NCBI GenBank assembly: GCA_947460235.1
Contig: CANHGK010000002.1
Coordinates: forward strand, 124,001-188,000
DNA: 64,000 nucleotides
Source: Paenibacillaceae bacterium
Lineage (GTDB): Bacteria; Bacillota; Bacilli; Paenibacillales; CANHGK01
Direction: 5' to 3'
Below, piece after piece: positions 57,652 through 64,000 of the stretch. A model generated the notes under the pieces. The model made no database searches, had not been told where the DNA came from, and worked only from the letters and a program-made list of their open reading frames with translations. Position 1 is the stretch's first letter. The number at the start of each line of letters is the position of its first letter. A program made the position numbers and the translations under genes.

Positions 57652-58599
57652 ATGCGAATTAATCACAACATCGCATCACTGAACACGCATGAACAAATGG
57701 TGAATAACCAGAACATGCAGGCAAAATCGCTCGAGAAATTATCATCGGGGTTGCGAATTAATCGTGCAGGCGATGACGCCGCAGGGTTATCAATCTCCGA
57801 AAAAATGCGTGGTCAAATCCGTGGGCTGGATCAAGCTGCGCGTAATTCTCAGGATGCGATATCCCTCATTCAAACAGGTGAAGGTGCATTGAATGAGACG
57901 CAAAGTATTTTGCAACGAATGCGGGAACTAGCTGTGCAGTCGGGCAATGATACGAATACTAGCGCCGACCGAAGTGAGATTCAAAAAGAAGTGAATCAGT
58001 TGACATCAGAAATTAATCGTATTGCAAACACAACTGAATTCAACACGGTAAAATTGCTTAATGGAGATTCGAGTGGGACACCACTCACGATGCAAATCGG
58101 TGCTAATGGTGGTCAAACGATGACAATTTCCATTTCAACAATGGATGCAGTAGCCTTAGGGGTAGCCGGAAGTGGTTCTGGAAAAGGCGGCTCGGTTGCT
58201 TCTGCAAATTATGGAACATCGACCGTTACTCAAAATGCAATGTATGCTACTAGTGGTGTAACAAATGGAACAGGTACCACAACGTCTACGAATGGTGCGC
58301 TTAATTTATCTACTTCGAGTAAAGCAACAGCGGCAGTGGATGTCATTGATCACGCACTTCAATTGGTCTCTTCGGAGAGAGCAAAATTAGGGGCGTTTCA
58401 AAATCGATTAGAGCATACGATTACTAACGTAGGTACAGAATCGGAGAATTTAACGGCAGCAGAATCTCGTGTGCGTGACGTAGATATGGCGAAGGAAATG
58501 ATCGGATTCACCAAGAACAATATTTTAACGCAAGCTGCGCAAGCGATGTTAGCCCAAGCGAATCAGCAGCCACAAGGAATTTTGCAACTATTAAGATAA
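57652..58599 (+). CDS. hag1: Flagellin (paralogue 1)
   Basis: 315 residues. N-terminal D0/D1 ([51 protein letters not shown]) and C-terminal D1/D0 ([47 protein letters not shown]) are complete, with a short variable centre of about 100 residues; there are no large outer domains. ATG at 57652 behind AAGGAGGA. The frame opens at a GTG at 57625, but that lies in the leader hairpin region and adds no conserved residue. The gene has no clear sigma-D promoter, unlike the other three. Confidence 0.95.
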   Translation: MRINHNIASLNTHEQMVNNQNMQAKSLEKLSSGLRINRAGDDAAGLSISEKMRGQIRGLDQAARNSQDAISLIQTGEGALNETQSILQRMRELAVQSGNDTNTSADRSEIQKEVNQLTSEINRIANTTEFNTVKLLNGDSSGTPLTMQIGANGGQTMTISISTMDAVALGVAGSGSGKGGSVASANYGTSTVTQNAMYATSGVTNGTGTTTSTNGALNLSTSSKATAAVDVIDHALQLVSSERAKLGAFQNRLEHTITNVGTESENLTAAESRVRDVDMAKEMIGFTKNNILTQAAQAMLAQANQQPQGILQLLR

Positions 58600-58623
58600 C
58601 TTTTGTTAAAAGGCAAACACATC

Positions 58624-58666
58624 ACAGCTACTTCCGGTATTTGTCCGGAGGTGGCTGTTTGATTTT
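58624..58666 (+). terminator. Terminator of flagellin 1
   Basis: A 14 bp stem, ACAGCTACTTCCGG with CCGGAGGTGGCTGT (including G-U pairs), around the loop TATTTGT, followed by a T-rich TTGATTTT. Confidence 0.85.
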
Positions 58667-58696
58667 AAATATCTCTATAAATATGCAATTTACTAT

Positions 58697-58723
58697 TAAA
58701 TCATTGGTTCAAATAGCCGATTA
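58697..58723 (+). promoter_or_regulatory. Sigma-D promoter of flagellin 2
   Basis: TAAA (58697-58700), 15 bp, GCCGATTA (58716-58723), 66 bp before the start codon. It is a near-perfect motility promoter. Confidence 0.85.
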
Positions 58724-58749
58724 AAACTTTAGATAATCATAAAACATCA

Positions 58750-58782
58750 CACATGGATGTGGGATGTCTAATCCAAGGAGGA
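58750..58782 (+). promoter_or_regulatory. CsrA-binding site plus ribosome site, flagellin 2 leader
   Basis: CAC (58750-58752) and GTG (58759-58761) flank the loop ATGGAT, giving ACATGGATGT, which fits ACANGGANGT. The stem is shorter (3 bp) than in the other two leaders. The AAGGAGGA ribosome site follows at 58775-58782. Confidence 0.65.
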
Positions 58783-58789
58783 AAATGTT

Positions 58790-59728
58790 ATGCGCATTAA
58801 TCACAACATCGCTTCAATCAACACGCATGCTCAAATGGTGAATAACCAAAACATGCAATCCAAATCTCTTGAGAAATTGTCATCTGGTTTGCGTATCAAT
58901 CGCGCGGGAGATGATGCAGCTGGACTTTCAATTTCTGAGAAGATGCGGGGTCAAATTCGTGGCTTAGATCAAGCTTCCCGTAACTCGCAAGATGCCATCT
59001 CGATGATTCAAACTGCTGAGGGTGCATTGAATGAAACCCAAAGCCTTTTACAACGGATGCGCGAACTGTCGGTACAGGCAGGTAATGATACGAACACGAC
59101 AAATGACCGTAACGAAATTCAGAAAGAGGTAAATCAGCTTACATCTGAGGTCAACAGAATCGCTAATACTTCGGAGTTTAATACTCAGAAGTTGTTGAAT
59201 GGTACGGTAAGTGGTGGCAAAACGATGCAAATCGGGGCAAATGGTGGACAAACATTTACGATCCAAATTAATACGATGGATGCTGTTGCGTTAGGTGTTG
59301 CAGGTAGTGGGGGTAGTTCTGTAGTGGCTGGTACATTTACAGGAGTATCTGCTGCAGCTGCGAGTGCCGTATATAACACGAGTGGTGTTACGAACGGAAC
59401 GAATAACACGACGAGCTTCAATGGCGGACTTAGTTTAACAAGCGCAAGCGCAGCATCCGCAGCGGTTGATATTATCGACAACGCGATCAAAACGGTATCT
59501 GCTGAACGTTCTAAACTAGGTTCATATCAAAATCGGTTGGAACACACCATTAACAACCTTGGTACTGCATCGGAAAACTTGCAAGCAGCGGAATCCCGTA
59601 TTCGTGATGTGGATATGGCAAAAGAAATGGTCGACTTCACGAAGAATAATATTCTTTCTCAAGCTGCGCAAGCCATGTTAGCCCAAGCAAACCAACAACC
59701 TCAAGGCGTACTTCAATTGCTGAAATAA
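58790..59728 (+). CDS. hag2: Flagellin (paralogue 2)
   Basis: 312 residues with complete D0/D1 ends nearly identical to paralogue 1 ([41 protein letters not shown]) and a short Gly/Ala/Ser/Thr-rich variable centre (GSGGSSVVAGTFTGVSAAAAS). The filament subunit is exported through the flagellar type III system. It has its own sigma-D promoter, CsrA site and terminator, so it is a separate transcription unit. Confidence 0.96.
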   Translation: MRINHNIASINTHAQMVNNQNMQSKSLEKLSSGLRINRAGDDAAGLSISEKMRGQIRGLDQASRNSQDAISMIQTAEGALNETQSLLQRMRELSVQAGNDTNTTNDRNEIQKEVNQLTSEVNRIANTSEFNTQKLLNGTVSGGKTMQIGANGGQTFTIQINTMDAVALGVAGSGGSSVVAGTFTGVSAAAASAVYNTSGVTNGTNNTTSFNGGLSLTSASAASAAVDIIDNAIKTVSAERSKLGSYQNRLEHTINNLGTASENLQAAESRIRDVDMAKEMVDFTKNNILSQAAQAMLAQANQQPQGVLQLLK

Positions 59729-59747
59729 GCTCGCTTGAATCATTGAA

Positions 59748-59780
59748 GGTCCCCGGTATACCGGGGACTATTTCTTTTTA
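59748..59780 (+). terminator. Terminator of flagellin 2
   Basis: GTCCCCGG pairs with CCGGGGAC around the loop TATA, followed by TATTTCTTTTTA. Confidence 0.88.
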
Positions 59781-59808
59781 AATTTTTTAAAAAACTTTAA
59801 ATTAGCTA

Positions 59809-59836
59809 TAAACTTTCTATAAAACGCTGCCGATAT
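59809..59836 (+). promoter_or_regulatory. Sigma-D promoter of flagellin 3
   Basis: TAAA (59809-59812), 16 bp, a perfect GCCGATAT (59829-59836). About 85 nt of leader RNA are expected, including the two hairpins described separately. Confidence 0.85.
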
Positions 59837-59853
59837 AATTAGTAGGTAATTGT

Positions 59854-59877
59854 AACTTCGAACGGCCGGTCGGAGTT
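59854..59877 (+). promoter_or_regulatory. GC-rich leader hairpin, flagellin 3
   Basis: AACTTCG (59854-59860) pairs with CGGAGTT (59871-59877, one G-U pair) around AACGGCCGGT. It is homologous to the hairpin in the flagellin 1 leader and absent from leaders 2 and 4. Confidence 0.5.
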
Positions 59878-59886
59878 GCGATTCGC

Positions 59887-59922
59887 CCCACAAGGATGTG
59901 GGATACCCGAATTCAAGGAGGA
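59887..59922 (+). promoter_or_regulatory. CsrA-binding hairpin plus ribosome site, flagellin 3 leader
   Basis: CCCAC (59887-59891) and GTGGG (59898-59902) form a perfect 5 bp stem around AAGGAT, giving ACAAGGATGT, a full match to the core of the CsrA SELEX consensus. The AAGGAGGA ribosome site starts at 59915. Confidence 0.78.
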
Positions 59923-59930
59923 AGATACTT

Positions 59931-60872
59931 ATGCGTATCAATCACAACATCGCATCACTTAACACTCATGCTCAAATGGTGAACAACCAACATGCTCAAT
60001 CGAAATCTCTTGAGAAATTGTCTTCAGGTTTGCGGATTAATCGCGCAGGCGATGATGCAGCTGGTCTGTCAATTTCCGAGAAAATGCGCGGTCAAATCCG
60101 TGGTTTAGATCAAGCTTCGCGTAACTCGCAAGACGCTATCTCAATGATTCAAACCGCTGAGGGTTCGTTGAATGAAACTCAAAACATTCTTCAACGTATG
60201 CGTGAACTTGCTGTACAAGCGGGTAATGATACAAACACGACCAATGACCGTAATGAGATCCAAAAAGAAACGAATCAATTAACATCGGAGATTAACCGAA
60301 TCGCTAACACTACAGAGTTCAATACTCAAAAATTGTTAGATGGTTCAGCAAGTGGTACTTCCGCAAAAACAATGCAAATTGGTGCGAACGGTGGTCAAAC
60401 ATTTACTGTTCAAATCAACACAATGGATGCGGCTGCATTGGGAGTTGCTGGTAGTGGTGGTGGAACTTCGTTGAACACTGTAGCAAGTGCTGCAGGTGGT
60501 GTCTCTGGTGGTGCCTACAAAACGTCTGGTGTTACGAACGGTACGAATAATACAACAAGCTTTAACGGTGCACTTGATTTATCAGATGCAGGTAAAGCAT
60601 CCGCTGCTGTCGATATCGTAGATAACGCAATTCGTTTGGTTTCTGCAGAACGTTCAAAACTCGGTTCATACCAAAACCGTCTTGAACACACGATCACGAA
60701 CTTGGGAACTGCATCAGAAAACTTAACAGCTGCTGAATCACGTGTACGTGACGTCGACATGGCAAAAGAAATGATCGATTTCACTAAAAACAACATTCTT
60801 GCACAAGCTGCACAAGCAATGATGGCTCAAGCCAACCAACAACCGCAAGGTGTATTGCAATTGCTACGTTAA
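59931..60872 (+). CDS. hag3: Flagellin (paralogue 3)
   Basis: 313 residues, the same architecture as paralogues 1 and 2; the variable centre contains GSGGGTSLNTVASAAGGVSGG. ATG at 59931 behind AAGGAGGAAG; the frame opens at 59898 within the CsrA hairpin, which is not a credible start. Codon choice looks the most optimised of the four (for example repeated CGT, GGT, AAC), so it may be the main filament protein. Confidence 0.96.
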   Translation: MRINHNIASLNTHAQMVNNQHAQSKSLEKLSSGLRINRAGDDAAGLSISEKMRGQIRGLDQASRNSQDAISMIQTAEGSLNETQNILQRMRELAVQAGNDTNTTNDRNEIQKETNQLTSEINRIANTTEFNTQKLLDGSASGTSAKTMQIGANGGQTFTVQINTMDAAALGVAGSGGGTSLNTVASAAGGVSGGAYKTSGVTNGTNNTTSFNGALDLSDAGKASAAVDIVDNAIRLVSAERSKLGSYQNRLEHTITNLGTASENLTAAESRVRDVDMAKEMIDFTKNNILAQAAQAMMAQANQQPQGVLQLLR

Positions 60873-60887
60873 TTTCTTCGACAATGA

Positions 60888-60919
60888 AGAGCTCCTGGGT
60901 TTCTGGGGGCTCTTTTTTC
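60888..60919 (+). terminator. Terminator of flagellin 3
   Basis: AGAGCTCC pairs with GGGGCTCT (one G-U pair) around TGGGTTTCTG, followed by TTTTTTCTTTTT. Confidence 0.9.
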
Positions 60920-61017
60920 TTTTTAATTTTTCAAAGAAACTAGGAATTAATCGCTAAACATATTCATTATTGAGGTCATTTCTCTTAAAATATATTTGTT
61001 TTTTATGAAAAAACAAC

Positions 61018-61045
61018 TAAATAATTATGTCATTCCACTCGATAA
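61018..61045 (+). promoter_or_regulatory. Sigma-D-like promoter of flagellin 4
   Basis: TAAA (61018-61021), 16 bp, CTCGATAA (61038-61045), 6 of 8 matches to the -10. The leader is short (about 30 nt) and contains neither the CsrA hairpin nor the GC-rich hairpin of the other flagellins. Confidence 0.6.
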
Positions 61046-61081
61046 TAATAATAAGCAAATGATATTCGGGAGGAATTAACA

Positions 61082-62008
61082 ATGAGAATCAACCACAACT
61101 TAGCTTCAATAAACACACTAAACCAATTGCAACGGAATAACGATACAACAGGTGCTAATCTTGAAAAATTGTCATCCGGTCTCCGGATCAACCGTGCATC
61201 TGATGATGCAGCAGGCTTAGCGATTTCCGAAAAAATGCGCGCGCAAATCCGCGGTCTTGATCAATCAGCACGAAATGCGCAAGATGGGATTTCTTTAATT
61301 CAAACTGCAGAGGGCGGATTGAGTGAAATTCACAGCTTGTTGCAACGGATGCGCGAACTCGCAGTTCAAGCTGGTAATGATACCAATACAGATTCTGACC
61401 GTGGTGAAATCCAAAAAGAGGTTAACCAATTAACTTCTGAAATTAATCGTGTATCCAACTCAACCGAGTTTAATACTAAAAAATTGTTGGATTCATCGGT
61501 TAGTGGAAGTGCAGGTTTGACAATGCAAATTGGTGCGAACGGCGGACAAACATTTACAATTACGATCAATGATATGAGAGCAACTGCATTGAAAGTTTCT
61601 GTTTCGGGATTTAGTGGTGGGTCCGTTACTGCAGGTTCTGGATTATCTGCAACGTACAAAGTTTCCGGAGTATATTCAGAGGCTACAACCTCAGTAGCTC
61701 AAGGCGGATTGGATCTATCTTCTGCAGCTAAAGCAACTGCAGCCGTCGATGTTATGGATGATGCAATCAAAACGGTATCCTCGGAACGTTCGAAACTGGG
61801 TTCATTCCAAAACCGTCTAGAACATGTAATCAGCAATTTGAATAACTCTTCAGAAAATTTAACGGCTGCCGAATCTCGAGTACGTGATGTCGATATGGCG
61901 AAGGAAATGATGGAGTTCACGAAGAATAATATTTTATCGCAAGCTGCTCAAGCAATGCTTGCTCAAGCTAACCAACAACCGCAAGCAATTCTACAATTGT
62001 TGAAATAA
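61082..62008 (+). CDS. hag4: Flagellin (paralogue 4, divergent)
   Basis: 308 residues. D0/D1 ends are conserved but clearly different from the other three: [24 protein letters not shown] instead of the THAQMVNNQ type, and [32 protein letters not shown], which is the more general flagellin form. It has a separate promoter with a leader lacking a CsrA motif. No terminator is seen before fliD (46 bp), so read-through into fliD-fliS is likely. Confidence 0.95.
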   Translation: MRINHNLASINTLNQLQRNNDTTGANLEKLSSGLRINRASDDAAGLAISEKMRAQIRGLDQSARNAQDGISLIQTAEGGLSEIHSLLQRMRELAVQAGNDTNTDSDRGEIQKEVNQLTSEINRVSNSTEFNTKKLLDSSVSGSAGLTMQIGANGGQTFTITINDMRATALKVSVSGFSGGSVTAGSGLSATYKVSGVYSEATTSVAQGGLDLSSAAKATAAVDVMDDAIKTVSSERSKLGSFQNRLEHVISNLNNSSENLTAAESRVRDVDMAKEMMEFTKNNILSQAAQAMLAQANQQPQAILQLLK

Positions 62009-62054
62009 TCGTTCAAAGTGGTATCACTAGTTGAAATGAAAGGAGTGATGTGAA

Positions 62055-63890
62055 ATGCCAGTCGAACGAATTACTGGTTTGGCCTCCGGAATGGATATTG
62101 ATACCACGGTAAAAAAATTAATGACTGCGGAACGTGTGCCGGTTGACAATCTCACAAAGAAAAAGCAAATTGCGGAGTGGCAACGTGAGGATTATCGATC
62201 ACTAAATTCAAAGTTTTTGGAATTCAAAAACTCGATGTATTCAATGAAATTAGAAGCATCAACGCAAGTAAAAAAAGTAGCAGTAACTGATGAAACCTAT
62301 TTTTCAGCGAGTGCGACAGGGTTGGCCAATGAAGGAAACTACAGCCTGAAAGTGAACCAATTGGCAAGTACTGCGAACCAAATGTCAAGCGCAACGCTCG
62401 GCCTTAAAGGGGATACTTCTAAGACCCTCTCAAGTGTTGTAAGTGGTTTAAGTTCGGATTTCACATTGCAACTGGTCGGAGAAAAGGGTACCGAGAGTAT
62501 TACAGTAAAACCATCGGGGAAAGTTAGTGATTTGATCTCGGCGATCAATGCTAAGAGTACCACGACGGGGATAAAAGTCTCATACGATACTACATTAGAC
62601 CGAATACAATTAACGTCTACCGGGACTGGTGCTAAATCAAGTATACAATTTGATGCTGCCGCGTCTGATCGGACGCAATTAAACTCACTTTGGGCAGGGC
62701 TTGGATTTAGTTCACAGGGACAATTGAGTCGAGGAAGTCAAAGTTTTGCTTCTGGGGAAACGACCACGTTGTCACAAGCGGGGACATTATCGGTGTCGAT
62801 CGATGGCACATCAACCAAAACAATATCAATCGCATCAGGTACAACGAAAGTTTCAGATGTGATTTCTAGTATAAATTCGGATGCGGATTTTCAAAAAAAC
62901 GGAATTTCTGCACATCTTGATAAAGACAATCAATTAGTGATTTCAAAAAGCAACTCACTTACGACAATTGGAATTACTGCGGATAACGCAAGTATCCTTA
63001 CCGAACTAGGGCTCGATGCATCCCCGACGTTTACGAGTGCACTTCGCACAAGTGGCACGAATGCAAAGGTAGCTTATAACGGAGTAAATGTTGAATACAC
63101 GTCAAATAATTTTGTGGTCAATGGATTAAACGTATCTTTAAAAAAAGCAAATCAATCCTCGGATGCGGCAACGCAAATGTCTGTAGTATATGACTCAGAT
63201 GCAATTTTTAATAACATTAAAAATTTTGTGACAAAGTTTAACGACTTAAACGATGCATTAATTTCTAAGACATCGGAAGATCGTTATAAAGAGTACCAAC
63301 CGTTATCTGATGATCAAAAAGCAGCGATGTCTGAAACCCAAATTACGAAATGGGAAGAAAAAGCGAAAAGCGGATTATTGAGAAATGATTCGATCATCTC
63401 CAAAATTCAGGTCGATTTGAGAAGAGCAATGAGTGGTTCTGTCACAGGTATCTCCTCGACGGCTGTTAATCAATTATCACTGATTGGAGTAAAATCGCTG
63501 ACATTCGCAGACAATGGGAGATTGTCATTGGATGAAACAAAACTAAAAGAAGCAATTGCAGCAAGTCCGGATGCAATTACAACGATGTTCACAAAGTACT
63601 CTGGATCAGCAACATCATCAACCGGGGACGGTATTGCACGAAGAGTATACGATCAGATGACAACTGCAATTTCTTTAGTATCTCAAAAGGCAGGTACATC
63701 TGGTGCAATTGTTGACAAGTCAATGATGAGTGATGAAATTACCCGATATAAAACACAAATCAGCACATTGTCATCAAAAATGGCAGATAAAGAAAGCGCA
63801 TATTATAAAAAATTTGGTGCAATGGAAAAAGCAATGCAGAAATATAACAATCAAGCAAGCTACTTCCAATCGCAAGTGAGTAAAATGTAA
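62055..63890 (+). CDS. fliD: Flagellar filament cap protein FliD
   Basis: 611 residues. FliD caps the growing filament and helps fold incoming flagellin. N-terminal ITGLASGMDIDTTVKKLMTAERVPVDNLTKKKQIAEWQREDYRSLN and the C-terminal coiled coil (SDEITRYKTQISTLSSKMADKESAYYKKFGAMEKAMQKYNNQASYFQSQVSKM) are family hallmarks; flagellin-hook IN-like strands lie in the middle. It is slightly longer than B. subtilis FliD (about 500). ATG behind AAAGGAGTGATGTGAA. Confidence 0.96.
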   Translation: MPVERITGLASGMDIDTTVKKLMTAERVPVDNLTKKKQIAEWQREDYRSLNSKFLEFKNSMYSMKLEASTQVKKVAVTDETYFSASATGLANEGNYSLKVNQLASTANQMSSATLGLKGDTSKTLSSVVSGLSSDFTLQLVGEKGTESITVKPSGKVSDLISAINAKSTTTGIKVSYDTTLDRIQLTSTGTGAKSSIQFDAAASDRTQLNSLWAGLGFSSQGQLSRGSQSFASGETTTLSQAGTLSVSIDGTSTKTISIASGTTKVSDVISSINSDADFQKNGISAHLDKDNQLVISKSNSLTTIGITADNASILTELGLDASPTFTSALRTSGTNAKVAYNGVNVEYTSNNFVVNGLNVSLKKANQSSDAATQMSVVYDSDAIFNNIKNFVTKFNDLNDALISKTSEDRYKEYQPLSDDQKAAMSETQITKWEEKAKSGLLRNDSIISKIQVDLRRAMSGSVTGISSTAVNQLSLIGVKSLTFADNGRLSLDETKLKEAIAASPDAITTMFTKYSGSATSSTGDGIARRVYDQMTTAISLVSQKAGTSGAIVDKSMMSDEITRYKTQISTLSSKMADKESAYYKKFGAMEKAMQKYNNQASYFQSQVSKM

Positions 63891-63924
63891 TTACAATTTA
63901 GTGTTTTTTAAGGGAGGTTTGATT

Positions 63925-64000
63925 ATGTTGGGGTACAATTCGGATAAATATTTTGAGAACAATATTAAGACAGCCAGTCCAGCCCAACTTTTATTGATGT
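63925..64000 (+). CDS. fliS: Flagellin export chaperone FliS (partial, cut by window end)
   Basis: Only the first 25 codons are inside the window, but they are diagnostic: GYNSDKYFENNIKTASPAQLLLM matches the FliS N-terminus. FliS binds the flagellin C-terminus in the cytoplasm and prevents premature polymerisation. Ribosome site AAGGGAGG precedes the ATG by 8 bp. It follows fliD, as in other Bacillales. Confidence 0.9.
   Translation, partial: MLGYNSDKYFENNIKTASPAQLLLM

Noticed and set aside
59898-59930. Upstream in-frame start for flagellin 3 (and the similar one at 57625 for flagellin 1)
   Set aside because: The extra codons come from the CsrA hairpin and ribosome site itself. All flagellins begin with MRINHN, and the ATG with AAGGAGGA is properly spaced.
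57652-62008. Four flagellin copies as a phase-variation or mobile-element cassette
   Set aside because: No inverted recombination sites, transposase, integrase or terminal repeats are seen. Each copy has its own promoter and terminator, and ordinary tandem duplication explains them.

Overview
The window comes from a motile, endospore-forming, S-layered Gram-positive bacterium of the order Bacillales. The evidence is a conserved sporulation block (spoIID, spoIIQ, spoIIID) with sigma-E and sigma-F type promoters, the Bacillus-like order comFA-comFC-flgM-flgN-flgK-flgL-yviE-fliW-csrA-flagellin-fliD-fliS, AAGGAGG ribosome binding sites, frequent TTG/GTG starts and SLH-anchored surface proteins beside csaB. 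An NADH dehydrogenase operon directly behind the ATP synthase operon, together with giant SLH proteins, points to the Paenibacillaceae/Alicyclobacillaceae side of the order rather than Bacillus itself. Genus and species cannot be read from the sequence. Nearly everything is on the + strand.

Region 1 (1-16204), energy: the atp operon atpB(partial)-E-F-H-A-G-D-C ends in a strong terminator. It is followed by an 11-gene complex I operon, nuoABCDHIJKLMN, with no nuoE, nuoF or nuoG, which ends in its own terminator.

Region 2 (16205-23400), sporulation, cell shape and flagellar rod/hook: a secreted subtilase with two PPC-like domains, a DUF1146 membrane protein, spoIID, spoIIQ, spoIIID, mbl, the flagellar rod/hook genes flhO and flhP, and a small EpuA-like membrane protein.

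Region 3 (23400-32161), envelope biosynthesis: a lone minus-strand gene for a Met/His/Gly/Asn-rich secreted or membrane protein, a CDP-alcohol phosphatidyltransferase, fabZ, phosphoglucomutase, and then DUF5693-csaB-tagA-tagO. The last four probably make and pyruvylate the secondary cell wall polymer that SLH domains bind.

Region 4 (32162-50220), surface layer: a 2254-residue SLH protein, a 945-residue S-layer protein with its own strong promoter, long leader and two in-frame start sites, a secreted gene pair with one degenerate SLH-like domain, metK, a secreted phosphodiester glycosidase and a membrane diguanylate cyclase.

Region 5 (50220-64000), competence and late flagellar genes: comFA, comFC, a sigma-D promoter, flgM, flgN, flgK, flgL, a DUF6470 gene, fliW, csrA, four tandem flagellin genes, fliD and the start of fliS.

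The most interesting signal is regulatory. The first three flagellin leaders carry a hairpin displaying ACANGGAYGT, the CsrA recognition motif, about 15-20 nt upstream of an AAGGAGG ribosome binding site. The fourth flagellin, the most divergent, lacks it. Since fliW and csrA lie immediately upstream, this looks like a FliW-CsrA-flagellin homeostatic circuit that controls three filament proteins and leaves one outside. Leaders 1 and 3 also share a second GC-rich hairpin of unknown role.
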